Below are positions 35,372 to 45,846 of a stretch of 64,000 bases of DNA, in pieces; positions within the stretch are counted from its first letter, which is position 1; each line of letters opens with the position of its first letter. Under the pieces are notes generated by a model. That model had not been told where the DNA came from, did not search any database, and saw only the letters and a program-made list of their open reading frames with translations. The position numbers and the translations under genes are program-made. Source of the stretch: Nomia melanderi (Eukaryota > Arthropoda > Insecta > Hymenoptera > Halictidae); the NCBI RefSeq assembly GCF_051020985.1, contig NC_135000.1:1178001-1242000 (forward strand). Reading direction: 5' to 3'.

Positions 35372-35474
35372 AGAGTTATTCTTGATAAAAGATAAAGTTC
35401 CTGTTCGTATTGGTATTTTCGGACGTGCTGGACGAGTTTTGAATGGTTACAGACTCTTAAAATGGTAAATACAC

Positions 35475-35600
35475 ATTGCTGATCAAAAGTTTGGAACCAC
35501 TAGATATGTAATGTCGCAAATGAAAAATTATATATTTCATAAATATATAAAATAAAATAACAAAAATTATACACCTACGCAAAAGTATTCGAACGTTTAG
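35475..35600. mobile_element. Tc1-like terminal repeat fragment
   Basis: tgctgatcaaaagtttggaa ccactag resembles the Tc1/mariner-type ends at 44346 and 45230 (TTTGGAATCAC / GTGATTCCAAA). No second end found. Confidence 0.4.
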
Positions 35601-35611
35601 ATTATCAACAT

Positions 35612-35810
35612 TTAACACGTTAAGCGCCACGAAAATCTTGACCGTTTCTCCGTGAAGTTATTCTTTTGTAGAAAAGAAAAGCAGGAACAGCTTTTAATTA
35701 TTTGGCGTTGTAATCCTTGCATTACACTATTGACAGCTTAGTTATGTTATTAAACATTTTCATTCGACATTGGTTCTCCTGCAAAATTTCTTCCCAATCA
35801 ATTCTCGATC
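35612..35810 (+). mobile_element. T2 TTAA element, right end missing
   Basis: TTAACACGTTAAGCGCCACG followed by aaaatcttgaccgtttctcc and about 190 bp of T2-like interior (ttattaaacattttcattcg). The right terminal repeat is absent. Confidence 0.65.
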
Positions 35811-36404
35811 CTAGTCAAATTTACTCCAATCAAATATCCTTCTACATGGTCCTCATAACTAACGAATTCTAATACAGTGAACATTGGATAATTGCAACAT
35901 CGTCATCTCCACCATATCCTCGCCACGTTCACACACCATAGCCCGCGTCGACCGGCCACGGTTTAATGGTGTAACATGTCGAAGTTACTATCGTCGAAGT
36001 CGACGATTTCAACGCCTTTATTTTTTATCCGCAGTCCTTTTCTACATCCAAAACTCCAATCGCTTATTATACAAGCAATTACGATCGTAATTCTATCATG
36101 TTTGGTGTCATTTTAATCAAAACGTCATAACAAACGTAATGGTAAAAGTTTCATTCATCAAAAGTCAGAAATAAAACAGTTTGATTTTTGATTTAAAAGT
36201 CTCAAGCTCTTCGCGAGCCTTCAACCCCTTGCCCTTCGATTTAATTTCGCAGTTGCACTTGTTAGAACCATTCAACGTTAACATACACTAGTAAAACCAA
36301 AAATTCCATGCTCTTTCTACGACTAAATTCACTCTAACCATAAAGGGTACTAACAAGAGAAGCAGTGTTTCATTTGAACTCAAAAGAACTGACTGTCATA
36401 CTTG

Positions 36405-36913
36405 TTAACCCCTTACCTTTCTTTCTCCACTGTGATCGATCTGACTACTTCGTTATTAACCGTTTGAGTCCCACGCGTTTTTGGGAAAACCTGTTCAAAA
36501 ACTGCCAAGCGGTCGCGCTTCTTTCGTTTCAATTCAGAAACTGAATTACGTTTTTCTATTATTACAAAAACAAATTTTAAACAGTGCGATCGTATCATTT
36601 TTCCAGTTCAAAGCAGGTAATAACAAAAATAAAAGTAAGTAATTAAAAGGAGAAGATATAAATAAGCTTAAACAGCCAATAAACTGGCACTTTTACGCAA
36701 TGAAACGGAGAAGCGCGATCGCGCTGCTTGGCACTCAAACGGTTAATAATTTATCGAAAATAAGAGAAAATTCCAGTCTTATTCCATGTCAACATGCTTG
36801 AAGGTTTAATAATCGATAAGAGAGGAATAATATCTAATTTGCACTCAAGCAAATTGAATAATATTTATGTTCGTTAAATCCTATTTAGAATCTTCCAAAA
36901 GAGAAGGAGTTAA
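36405..36913 (+). mobile_element. T3 TTAA element carrying T8
   Basis: TTAACCCCTTACCTTTCTTT … ATCTTCCAAAAGAGAAGGAG TTAA. Interrupted by T8 at 36456-36747. The junction cttcgttaTTAA|aatttatcg is intact in the duplicate copy at 37073. Confidence 0.8.
36456..36747. mobile_element. T8 TTAA element nested in T3
   Basis: TTAACCGTTTGAGTCCCACG … GCGATCGCGCTGCTTGGCAC TCAAACGGTTAA. 292 bp. Confidence 0.85.
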
Positions 36914-37072
36914 ATCATATTAGAAACGTTCGTCACGAGTCTCACAGGATATTGTAAGACAAAAGGCAATTGCACTTGTTACAACTATTGATCGTTAACA
37001 ATGTACTAGTAAAACAAAAAATTCCTTGCTCTTTCTACGTCCAGAACTCAAAAGAACTGAATGTCATACTTG

Positions 37073-37322
37073 TTAACCCCTTACCCTATGATTTCTTTCT
37101 CCACTGAGATTAATCTGACTACTTCGTTATTAAAAATTTATCGAAAATAAGAGAAATTTCAGCCTTATTCCATGTCCACGTCAACATGGTTGAAGGTGTA
37201 ATAATCGATAAGAGAGGAACCATATATAATTTTCACTCAAACGAATTGAATAATATTTGTTTGTTAAATTCTATCTGAAATCTTCGCCACGAGTCTGACA
37301 CGATATTGTAGGGCAAGGGGTT
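37073..37322 (+). mobile_element. T3 TTAA element in duplicated copy 2
   Basis: TTAACCCCTTACCCTATGAT … CGCCACGAGTCTGACACGAT then TGTAGGGCAAGGGGTTAA. Uninterrupted counterpart of 36405-36913. Confidence 0.85.
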
Positions 37323-37389
37323 AAATCATATTAGAAACGTTCGCCACGAGTCTCACAGGATACTGTAAGGCAAGAGGTTAATGTGACCG

Positions 37390-37794
37390 AACACTTCGAC
37401 CCCAGTCTTCCTTTTTCCTTCACTCGCGTTGTCCTTTTCTACGTCCGCCATGCTAATGGCTAAATGTTTCTTGGGGTCGAATCGATTCTATAATTCCAAC
37501 GTTCTCCTGTTGAGTGTTGCCATTACCCAGTGTTCGCTGTACAAGTTCCGTTCGGATCCGTGACCATTGCTACTCAGGATGCTGCGCATAGGAGATCAGA
37601 CACGCCCAAGAGTCTGCTTGTCTACCGAGCGTTGCATAGTGGCACGCTATCGGCGCTATCGATCCGTACGCATCTTCCTCTCTCCTCTTTGCTCGGCTCC
37701 TACTATTTCCGAGTCGGCTGCGTCCGTTTCCGCGTGGCCGTTCGATAAGAGAATCGATCTCGATCCTCCCAACGTGAACCTCACTTACGCTTAG
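37390..37794. other. Unique GC-rich island
   Basis: Overlapping 72-75-codon frames on the + strand (37530-37794) have biased, Arg/Ser-rich composition but no convincing splice sites. Left unassigned. Confidence 0.35.
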
Positions 37795-38640
37795 TTAAGG
37801 GGACCTTACACTTTCTCGGTCGAAAATCTTGACAATTTCTGTGGGACTGATAAAGTAATGGAAAAACAGTTTTTGAGTCCGTAATTTTGTTGACATACAT
37901 CTTAAGTTTTCAAATACAAGGAAAAATTTGTATATAATTTTATAAATGATATTTTATAGGGGTTTTTTGCAGTCCCATGGAGGTCAAATTAAAAATTTTG
38001 ATCTGCTGGCGTGCATGATTACGGGTCACTGGAACGTCTAAAGAAAAAGGAATTACCCTTAGAAAAAGTATGACTATGACTCCAGTATAGACTACGATTA
38101 TTTTGTTTGATCAAAAATTCTAAAAATGGTGGACCTCCAAAGTTGGTGGTCTCAAAAATGGCATTTTCTTCGTAAAAGAAACGTTAAAAATTGAAGACAA
38201 AATTAATCAATCCTATTTATTCTGGTCTATACTGGAGCTGTTGTTGTGTAGAAGAACATTTTAAAATTTCAGACCCATTGATTAAATGGTTTTTGAATTA
38301 TCATGCACGCCAGTTACAAAAACGTTTTGAGAAAAACGCGTCTGAAGCTTTGACAAACGAATTTTCACATATAAATCTACTTAGGTTCAATCAGCTATGC
38401 TTGCTGCATACAAAATTCCTTCCGACTCCTCATACGCCACGTTCTCAAGAGTTCTTTTTTCTCTCGTTAAATTCATTTAATTAATAATTAATAAATTAAT
38501 TTAACACGGCCGAAATAACGCAGCCTGTATTTCGAATTTTCCTCTGAAATTTTCAGAAAATATTATTAAAATATGATACTTCCGAATTACTTTCTAAAAA
38601 GTCGGTTTTTCCGACCCAAGAAAGTGTAAGGTCCCCTTAA
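37795..38640. mobile_element. T16 TTAA element, 846 bp
   Basis: Left TTAAGGGGACCTTACACTTT CTCGGTCG; right CCGACCCAAGAAAGTGTAAG GTCCCCTTAA: TIRs of about 25 bp with TTAA flanks. Inside is a 97-codon + strand frame (38191-38484) that I cannot assign. The interior also holds inverted cacgccag/ctggcgtgcatg and gacccattgattaa-type sequence. Confidence 0.8.
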
Positions 38641-39055
38641 CACGTTGACTACCACGTAGTTTCGAGCGTTTTGTATCGTAATAATTATTCTTTCATAACA
38701 AAGCTAAATGGTAACAGAAATATTTATTAACCCTTTGCACTCGAAAGGTGACTCATGGTCGCAACTTGATTGGACGTAGTAAAACTATAAAATTTGATAT
38801 TCAATGTTGAATTTCGTATAGTGCCTCGGTACGTGAAATATTGGAATAAAATAGCTTTTTTCGATTTAGTTTCAGAAAATATCGTCTTCGCCTCGTCAAA
38901 GAATATTAAATATTTCTAGTGAGAAACTTCCGAGTGCAAAAGGTTAATGATTTAGTATTGCAGTACCCATATTACGTTATTATGCAGCTACTTGTCACCA
39001 AATATTTTTATTCGACATCAATTTTCTTATTGTTATTGTTATCGAGCAATTTGTT
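38637..39055 (+). mobile_element. T2 TTAA element, right end lost, carrying T1
   Basis: TTAACACGTTGACTACCACG at the left, sharing TTAA with T16. The interior resumes after T1 (tgatttagtattgcagtacc … gttatcgagcaatttg) and is cut at about 39055. Confidence 0.75.
38727..38947 (+). mobile_element. T1 TTAA element nested in T2
   Basis: TTAACCCTTTGCACTCGAAA … AACTTCCGAGTGCAAAAGGT TAA. 221 bp. Confidence 0.85.
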
Positions 39056-39070
39056 TGTATACACGTCATC

Positions 39071-39296
39071 TTATCACTACAACTACCAAACGGATCAAAA
39101 CGACACATGCCTGATTTCTTCTTTTTGCAATTATTGAAAAAGTAACAGATGTTTCTCTGAAAATTTATTAAAAATACTGATTTACCCATACACAGACTGA
39201 ATTGAGAATTAATTAAAGTCCCAATAGATGCACTCTTGGAGTTCTTACAGAGAAATTTCAAAAAGTCAATGTAACTGCTCGGTAGTTTAGTGTTAA
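39071..39296 (-). mobile_element. T7 TTAA element
   Basis: Left TTATCACTACAACTACCAAA with GGATCAAAACGACAC; right TGCTCGGTAGTTTAGTGTTAA. About 226 bp, reverse orientation. Confidence 0.7.
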
Positions 39297-39638
39297 CTTC
39301 CAGATTAGAATTCTTATCAAATTCTTATCAAAGATGACGCTTTGGATAATAAATGAACCGCTCATTGGCCAAATCAATCAACTCCACTTTTAGAATTTTT
39401 GAAGATTTTATCATTAAAGCGTTTCCTCGGCTCTTAAAGCTCTGCTCGGTAGTTTTAGCGTTGAAACTCTGAATGGTGCTAACTTTCTCAACGATAATTC
39501 ATTTACTTTTTCTAGACAAACATGTAATTCCTCGTTTCGATTTAGTTTATCGTTAGAATATATTATAAGTACATTTGGCCTGCATTTGACGAATGTACAC
39601 TTCATTATCCGATTTCATTGCGCGTAGAATAGGATTTT

Positions 39639-39844
39639 TTAATCCTTTGCACTCGGAAGATTTTCACTAGGAATATTTGAACACTTTCTGATGAGATAAA
39701 AACGATATTTTATGGAACTAACTTTTATTTCAATATTTCTCAAATTGATGCGTTATATAAGATATATTAAATATCAAATTTTATAGTTGTACAGTGTGAA
39801 ATCAGGTGGTGAGTGAGAGTCACCTCTCGAGTGCATAGGGTTAA
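39639..39844 (-). mobile_element. T1 TTAA element
   Basis: TTAATCCTTTGCACTCGGAA … GTGAGAGTCACCTCTCGAGT GCATAGGGTTAA. 206 bp. Confidence 0.85.
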
Positions 39845-40575
39845 ACTAAATTCTGGACTTAAACGAGTTAAATCACCAGCACTCATTTCATCGGCGGTTC
39901 ATCGAAACTAGACCCGACAGACGACAGTTTCGATCTAACACATCTTTTCGATAAACACACATCAGTTCTGATGAAACTTACGTGAAACATAGTTCTCAAG
40001 AAAATATTTGACACATTTTTCTTATCAGCCAACATCCACTTCGAAGGTGAAAACACTCCCCAAAGTTCAGAGTTGAAACTATATTTTTCACAATATCCCT
40101 GACACTGGGGGACGTGGAAAATATCTTTTTTAAATTGCTCGCCTCGAAATGAACAATTTGGATTTCTTTTATACACCCCGTGGCTTCAGAGATATTGTAA
40201 AAAATATACTTTCAACCCTGAACTTTGAGGGGTGTTCTCATCCCTTCAAAGTGGATGTTGGCCGATAAGAAAAGATACGTGTGTTATATTGCCACAACAC
40301 ATAGGAGGAACACTTCCGAAAAGGAGGATAAGATCTTGTCCGGATCCGGAGGGAAAGCAAAGTTGTTTATGTTTTGTGTTTTATTGTGTCACACGATGGC
40401 GAGTCCAAGTTGGAAACACGAGATAAAGATTTTGGCTTGTTGTTGGCAGTTGCGTGGTTAGGATGATTCTGCTCTTCTTCTTAGTTGATGGAATTTAGAT
40501 AAACTCGGAAAAGGCAGAATTTAGCAGAGAAGGGGAAACATTTGGGCCGATGATTCACGTTGGAGGTTGGAGTGA
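39845..40575. other. Mixed DNA with an internal inverted pair
   Basis: catccacttcgaaggtgaaa at about 40030 and cccttcaaagtggatgttgg at about 40244 are inverted, with ccccaaagttcagagttgaa against caaccctgaactttgagggg between, so 39990-40280 folds back. The flanks are moderately GC. Short frames here are artefacts. Confidence 0.5.
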
Positions 40576-40823
40576 TTAACTCCTTGCCCTATAATTTATT
40601 TTCCAACTGTGATCGATACAACTTTGTCAGTAATAATTTATTGAAAAAAGAGAAAAATTCTATGCATATTCTATGTCTATGTTTGCCTTACAATATAATC
40701 ATTGATAACAGAAGAATAATATCTAATTATAATTCAAAGTAACTGAGTAATATTTATGTTTATTAAATTCTATTTGAAATCTTCACCATGAGTCTCACAG
40801 GTTATTGTAAGGCAAGGGGCTGA
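40576..40823 (+). mobile_element. T3 TTAA element
   Basis: TTAACTCCTTGCCCTATAAT … TCACCATGAGTCTCACAGGT then GTAAGGCAAGGGGCTGA. About 248 bp, right TTAA decayed. Confidence 0.85.
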
Positions 40824-40829
40824 AAGCTT

Positions 40830-41304
40830 CCATACACGTTGAAACTTGCGGCGATGCAGGAGGCATCACTACAAGTGATCATGAAACATGATGATGCACT
40901 CAAACAGAAAGTGAAAAGTGCTCGAACCTTTCACTTGTAACGATGGGTTTGAGTTTTTCAAAGTGTCTTGGTACATGTTGTACCCAAACAGAAAGTGAAA
41001 AATACTCGAATCCATCACTTGTAACGATGGGTTTAAGTTTTTCGAAGTTTCATGGTACATGATGCACTCAAACAGGAAGTGAAAAGTGCTGGAACCCATC
41101 ACTTGTAGCGATGGGTTTGAGACTTTCAGAATCTCATGGTACATATTGCACTCAAACAAAAAGGTTGAAACCCATTGTAGGTAGCGATGAGTTTGAGTCT
41201 TCTAAAGTTTCATGATACATGTTGCACTCAAACAAAAAGTAAAAAAGGCTCACACCTGTCGCTTGTTACGATGCCTGTATCGCTGTATGTTTCAGCGTGT
41301 ATGG
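40830..41304. mobile_element. Element with ~85-bp internal tandem subrepeats, copy 1
   Basis: Ends CCATACACGTTGAAAC and GTTTCAGCGTGTATGG are inverted repeats. Between them lie about five subrepeats (spacings about 86, 85, 85 and 74 bp), each with gcactcaaacagaaagtgaa and a small hairpin acccatcacttg…cgatgggt. The minus-strand frame over it (MFECNMYHE…) is a by-product of the repeats. Superfamily unknown; a second copy is at 56823-57295. Confidence 0.8.
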
Positions 41305-41490
41305 GACTCTTACCCCTTTGCACTCTGAATTTCTTTTGCATTTTTTTCCTCGATAACTCTGTATTATTTCGATATTTTATTTGAAATGCATTTTTAAAAA
41401 TAGATAATTTATAGAGAGCAGTGTGAACGATTTTTCTTACTAACAACAATTGGAAATGGGTGATTAACCTCGACACAGGAGCGCAAAGAG

Positions 41491-41975
41491 TTAACACATT
41501 GAGCGCGGTGCCGATTTTCTTCTGCTCTTCGTTCAGGTGGCAGAGAACAATTGCACAGTCCGAATACAATGTTCGCTTAGGCTGTGGTTCTTCGTTTACA
41601 AAGTTTAAACCCCTTGCTTTACGATTTATTTTTCAACTATCATCGGCACAACCACTTTGCCATTAATAACTTATTGAAAAGAGAGACAAATTTTTATATA
41701 CCTATGTTTATTTTAAATTATAATAACTGATAACAAACAGATGATATTTCATTTGTATTCACAACAATTGAGTAATATTTATATTTGTTTAGTTCTGTTT
41801 AAAACCTTCACCACGAGTCTCGCACGTGATTATAAGGCAAGGGGTTAATTAAACTTCGTTAAAGTTACAACATTTATCGTTTAACTTTGACACTGCCGGT
41901 GTCACGCACCGATGTCGCATAAACGAAAAGTTCGCTGTCAGTCCACAGGGACTGACGTCGCGCTCAACGCGTTAA
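41491..41975 (+). mobile_element. T14 TTAA element carrying T3, copy 1
   Basis: TTAACACATTGAGCGCGGTG … CAGTCCACAGGGACTGACGT then CGCGCTCAACGCGTTAA. 485 bp including a 244-bp T3. Near-identical to the reverse complement of 43056-43540, which has the same total length. Confidence 0.9.
41605..41848 (+). mobile_element. T3 TTAA element nested in T14 copy 1
   Basis: TTAAACCCCTTGCTTTACGA … CACCACGAGTCTCGCACGTG then AAGGCAAGGGGTTAA. 244 bp. Confidence 0.88.
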
Positions 41976-42072
41976 GGATCTGGATCTATTTTAGAAATAT
42001 CTTGACAAAGAAGCACACCTATGAATAAAACTAATGTGGAGTCACATTCGACACAGGAGCGCAAAGGGTCAA
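41976..42072 (-). mobile_element. T21 TTAA element end
   Basis: Right end gagtcacattcgacacagga + GCGCAAAGGGTCAA. The complementary end is seen at 43537-43575 (TTAACTCTTTGCGCTCCTGT then GTCGAGTGTGACTCGAC). Only ends are recognisable. Confidence 0.55.
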
Positions 42073-42074
42073 CA

Positions 42075-42430
42075 GTATCCGTACGAACAGTATCGTATCA
42101 GCACTCTTCATTTTTCCCGGCTCGACGAAACCGTTCGAGTCGGCTACATGCAACGTAGCCTCGCCACACAGGCTGTCACGTATTTCAGCCACGTTTTTAC
42201 TCTCGCTATATGTTAATGGGGGAAGCGTTAGCAATTGTCTGCCAGCTGCATAATAATCGACGGTCTTTCCGGCTCCGTTCGATTCGACGGAGTTTAGACA
42301 CGGGGATAGCGGACGACGTCCGTCATCGAAGGTCCTCCATCGCCGTCACTCGCGAAAACGGAAAAGGATCAAAACTCGAGTCGCCAGGAGGCTCGAAGCG
42401 GAACGAAGTGGAACCTATCGCATACAGTGC
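42075..42430. other. Unique GC-rich island
   Basis: GC-rich DNA with Arg-rich frames on the + strand (42034-42434). No splice-defined exon. It stands between the two inverted T14 copies. Confidence 0.35.
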
Positions 42431-43055
42431 CTGATGAAACAATTAGGGCCAACATTGATGTCATCTTTCAGATCAGCAATGAAACAGCAGACTGATTCTT
42501 GTCTAGTCGTTTGTTCATATTAATCTTGTAAAACTCAGGTTCCATTTCTTTGCTTAATAGTATGAAAGAAGTTACTATTAAATTACTTTGTGGACTCTTG
42601 ATATTATGATTATTATCAGGAATGTTGGCGCAAAGATTATGGTGGCCCTAATTTTCATGGGTTAGCTTCATTGATACGAAACGGATACCAATGATGATCG
42701 ACGATTGTTTTCAATAATATCAATTCTTAGCTCTTGTTTAATTTGTTACTTGGAGTGAAATTTAATGTATGTTACCCTGCTGGTCAGGGTGGCTAGTTCG
42801 AATAATTTTTATGAGAATTAATTATATAGTATAACGGTTTTAATAATTATTTAGTTTAAGAGTTATTTAATTAAATAATTTATAGTATAATGCTTTTAAC
42901 AATTAAAGTTTCGTCTTGAGATCAAGACAACATTTGTCCAGACCGAAATGTTCGGTTAGCATTATAACTGCGTTCACTTGTAAACCTAACCGCTCTGTAA
43001 ACATCTTGTACATCTGACGAAGCCATACATAGCTGACAGTCCGACGTCCAGATCC

Positions 43056-43540
43056 TTAACGCGTTGAGCGCGACGTCAGTCCCTGTGGACTGACAGCGAA
43101 CTTTTCGTTTATGCGACATCGGTACGTGACACCAGCAGTGTCAAAGTTAAACGATAAATGTTGTAACTTTAACGAAGTTTAATTAACCCCTTGCCTTATA
43201 ATAACGCGTGAGACTCGTGGTGAAGGTTTTAAACAGAACTTAACGAATATAAATATTACTCAATTGTTGTGAATACAAATGAAATATCATATTTTTGTTA
43301 TCAGTTATTATAATTTAAAATAAACATAGGTATATAAAAATTTGTCTCTCTTTTCAATAAGTTATTAATGGCAAAGTGGTTGTGCCGATGATAGTTGAAA
43401 AATAAATCGTAAAGCAAGGGGTTTAAACTTTGTAAGCAAAGAACCACAGCCTAAGTGAACATTGTATTCGGACTGTGCAATTGTTCTTTGCCACCTGAAC
43501 GAAGAGCAGAAGAAAATCGGCACCGCGCTCAATGTGTTAA
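43056..43540 (-). mobile_element. T14 TTAA element carrying T3, copy 2 (inverted)
   Basis: TTAACGCGTTGAGCGCGACG … GGCACCGCGCTCAATGTGTT AA. 485 bp, reverse complement of copy 1 with only scattered differences by eye. Confidence 0.9.
43183..43426 (-). mobile_element. T3 TTAA element nested in T14 copy 2
   Basis: TTAACCCCTTGCCTTATAAT … AATCGTAAAGCAAGGGGTTT AA. 244 bp, same length and position as in copy 1. Confidence 0.88.
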
Positions 43541-43625
43541 CTCTTTGCGCTCCTGTGTCGAGTGTGACTCGACATTAGTTTTATTTATAGGTGTGCTTCT
43601 TTGTCAAAATATTTTTAAAATAGAT
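43537..43625 (+). mobile_element. T21 TTAA element end
   Basis: TTAACTCTTTGCGCTCCTGT then GTCGAGTGTGACTCGAC, a perfect 17-bp palindrome with a central base. It shares its TTAA with T14 copy 2. No right end found downstream. Confidence 0.55.
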
Positions 43626-43719
43626 TACATTACTATGTTATTTTCAATGTTGTTGAATTATTACTAATGCTAAGCTAGCAAAAGCAAAAATGCCCAACGT
43701 TCATATATCTTCAGTCTAA

Positions 43720-44115
43720 ACAAAGGCGATAGACAGGCAACCAAAAGTGCCTGGATTTTGTCACGCAAAGTCAAGAGGCTTTTATCCGGGCAAGGTCATA
43801 AACGATCTTGTAAAGAAAAGCGGACCACAACTTACTTTTGGGTGTTCCGATTTATTCGCATTCGAGAACTTGAAAGAGCTAGACATGTTTTTCAAAGCCG
43901 TTATAACAGAATCACACTGTAGAATGTATACTGTTCCATTATTTAATCATCCATTTCCAATATTGACCTATTTCAGAATGTTTGTTTTACAAGTATTGAA
44001 CACATTGTTGATCGTTCACGAGTTAACTCATTGTACTCAATTTATTTTCTATGTTGTTGGATGTAAATTTGCATTTATTTTTAGGGAACTGAATGAAAGT
44101 AATTTATATCGGTAG
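43720..44115 (+). CDS. Unidentified open frame with protein-like N-terminal half (doubtful)
   Basis: The frame is open from 43720 after TAA at 43717-43719. The first ~65 codons have a balanced, protein-like composition (GFCHAKSRGFYPGKVINDLV, KKSGPQLTFGCSDLFAF, ENLKELDMFFKAVI) and moderate GC, unlike the AT-rich second half (Phe/Leu/Tyr-rich). No ATG is needed if this is an exon or transposon remnant. An acceptor-like tatcttcag ends at 43714 but leaves the stop in frame. I do not recognise the family; a transposase fragment is possible. Confidence 0.25.
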   Translation, partial: TKAIDRQPKVPGFCHAKSRGFYPGKVINDLVKKSGPQLTFGCSDLFAFENLKELDMFFKAVITESHCRMYTVPLFNHPFPILTYFRMFVLQVLNTLLIVHELTHCTQFIFYVVGCKFAFIFRELNESNLYR

Positions 44116-44186
44116 AATTCAACGTGTTATGTTTACTTTATTTGTTACTGATATAATAAGATTTAATTTTTATAATCATTTAAAGT

Positions 44187-44735
44187 ACGGTATTTTTTCA
44201 AACTGTTGTATACCGAATGAAAAGGTCGATAGTCGAAAATATTCTGTGATAGAAATATATTTCAACAACTCACACGGTTATTACAATATATTTGAATTCG
44301 AGGTTTGAATTTGAATGCACAGACTCTTTTGAATTCGGGTACTTACACTACCGGCCAAAAATTTGGAATCACGTGATCGGCATAACTACTTTGCCATTAA
44401 TAATTCATTGCAAAGGGAGACAAATTTTAGGTATATTCTATGCCTATGTTTGTTTTAAATTATAATAATTGATAACAGAAGAATAATATTTCATTTGTAT
44501 TCACAACAATTGAGTAATATTTATATTTGTTAAGTTGTACGGTACTTCTTTAAACTGTTGTATACCGAGTGAAAAGGTCGATAGTCGAAAATATTCTGTG
44601 ATAGAAATATATTTCAACAACTCACACGGTTATTACAATATATTTGCATTCGAGGTTTGAATTCGAATTCTCTTTTGAATTCGGATACTTAACTACCGCA
44701 AACATTTGGAATCACTACGTAAATTTAAAGGAACA
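44187..44735. repeat. Direct duplication of ~185 bp flanking a T3 fragment
   Basis: aactgttgtataccgaatga … gacttcacacgg-type block at 44195-44375 recurs at 44553-44730 (both with aaaaggtcgatagtcgaaaa, ctcacacggttattacaata and tttggaatcac). Between them, 44375-44540 is an interior T3 fragment (actactttgccattaataat … gagtaatatttatatttgtt) lacking both ends. Confidence 0.8.
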
Positions 44736-45253
44736 AAAGGTTTTTAAGAAAGAGTTAGTGTCAGAGTAACTAAGGAAGGTTTATTTATCAAAAACTTGTA
44801 AATAATATGTTTTACAGTTTGTATTATTTTTTTCTATCGAAGGACGAATACTTTCCTTCAAATTGTCTTTTCATGAAAAAAGTCGCCTTCACTTTTAATG
44901 ACAGCTTGACATATCCTGGGCACCCTGGCTATTAGTTTTTCGAGTGTTTCTAGTTTTGTATCTTTTCTGTATGTAATGCTCAACGCTTGTTAGTGAACAA
45001 AAGAATCACGGGTTTCTGTATAAGCCGACAACAAAACATCTTCCCCGGTAGTAGGGAAGTTCATTCCGAGAATTGCCAAACTGGGCGTGTTACCTATATA
45101 AGAGCGCCATTAACATAAGAACTAGCTGAAATCTCTTAAATCATGATGTAGTGTGTTAATATCTTATATAATAACAAACGATCGTTTCAAAGTTAATCGG
45201 TATATTCGATTACGATGAAAATCAACAAGTGATTCCAAACTTTTCACCAATAA
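44693..45253 (-). mobile_element. Tc1/mariner-type deletion derivative
   Basis: Left end taccgcaaacatttggaatc act; right end agtgattccaaacttttcac: inverted TIRs of Tc1 type. It contains the C-terminal coding end of a Tc1-like transposase (44858-44944, minus). About 560 bp. Confidence 0.65.
44858..44944 (-). pseudogene. Tc1-like transposase extreme C-terminus
   Basis: The minus strand reads LEKLIARVPRICQAVIKSEG then DFFHEKTI and a stop at 44858-44860. Tc1-family transposases end in a similar L-x-x-L-I-x-S-M-P-x-R-C-x-A-V-I-x-x-x-G segment (family knowledge). Only this short piece is legible; the DDE core is absent. Confidence 0.6.
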
Positions 45254-45292
45254 CGTATGTGTTACAGGCAACATGATAAGGCGGGGGTTATA

Positions 45293-45359
45293 CTAACACG
45301 TTCGCGACGGGATGTACCACCGGTGGTACATTCTTGTCTCTATTGTCGCGTCATACCAT
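45293..45359. mobile_element. T22 TTAA element left end
   Basis: CTAACACGTTCGCGACGGGA then TGTACCACCGGTGGTACA, a perfect palindrome of 18 bp (ATGTACCACCGGTGGTACAT including flanks). It is cut by the T1 at 45360; no right end found. Confidence 0.5.
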
Positions 45360-45608
45360 TTAACCCTTTGCACTCGAGAATATTTTTCTCAATAAATATT
45401 CATTATTCTTTTATGAAATGTCAATGTTATTTTTTGCAGTTGACATAAAGAAATCACCTTGCATAAATTAAGTGACAGAACTATTTTATTTCGATGTTCC
45501 ATGTGTTCGTACATTATATAAAATTTAATATTGAATTTTCAGTTTTACAATTTTCTTGGGTCAAATCGAATGGCGACTGAAAGGCGCCTCTCGAGTGCAA
45601 AGGGTTAA
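45360..45608 (-). mobile_element. T1 TTAA element
   Basis: TTAACCCTTTGCACTCGAGA … GGCGACTGAAAGGCGCCTCT then CGAGTGCAAAGGGTTAA. 249 bp. The right TTAA is shared with the T2 that follows. Confidence 0.85.
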
Positions 45609-45846
45609 CACTTTGACTGCCATGGCGGTCACCGATGACCGGAGCTTTCAAATTACAAGAAAATAATTATGACTTGGAAGATAATTCATTACGAATACAA
45701 ATTTTACGTAATGTAAATAATTAAATAATAGGGTAATATAAGAATTTTCATATCAAAGAATCAATAATTCTTGCTTTGTATCTTTGCTATAGAAAGGATA
45801 AGTGATACATAAAACGCTGATAATTTCGTGGCAATCAACGTGTTAA
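45605..45846 (-). mobile_element. T2 TTAA element
   Basis: TTAACACTTTGACTGCCATG then GCGGTCACCGATGACCGG; right TTTCGTGGCAATCAACGTGT TAA. 242 bp. It shares TTAA at both sides with T1 and T8. Confidence 0.88.

Larger units (their letters stand above)
36222..37383. repeat. Tandem duplication of a TTAA-type element, each copy with T3 inside
   Basis: Copy 1 (36222 to about 36970) and copy 2 (about 36970-37383) share ttgcacttgtta, actagtaaaac(c)aaaaattcc, gctctttctacg, actgt/aatgtcatacttg and aaatcatattagaaacgttc + cacgagtctcacagg. In each, a T3 element sits after catacttg at the same TTAA (36405-36913 and 37073-37322). Only copy 1 has a T8 element within T3. Confidence 0.75.

Noticed and set aside
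41228..41569. 113-codon minus-strand frame
   Set aside because: It spans the borders of three different repeats and has no coherent composition.
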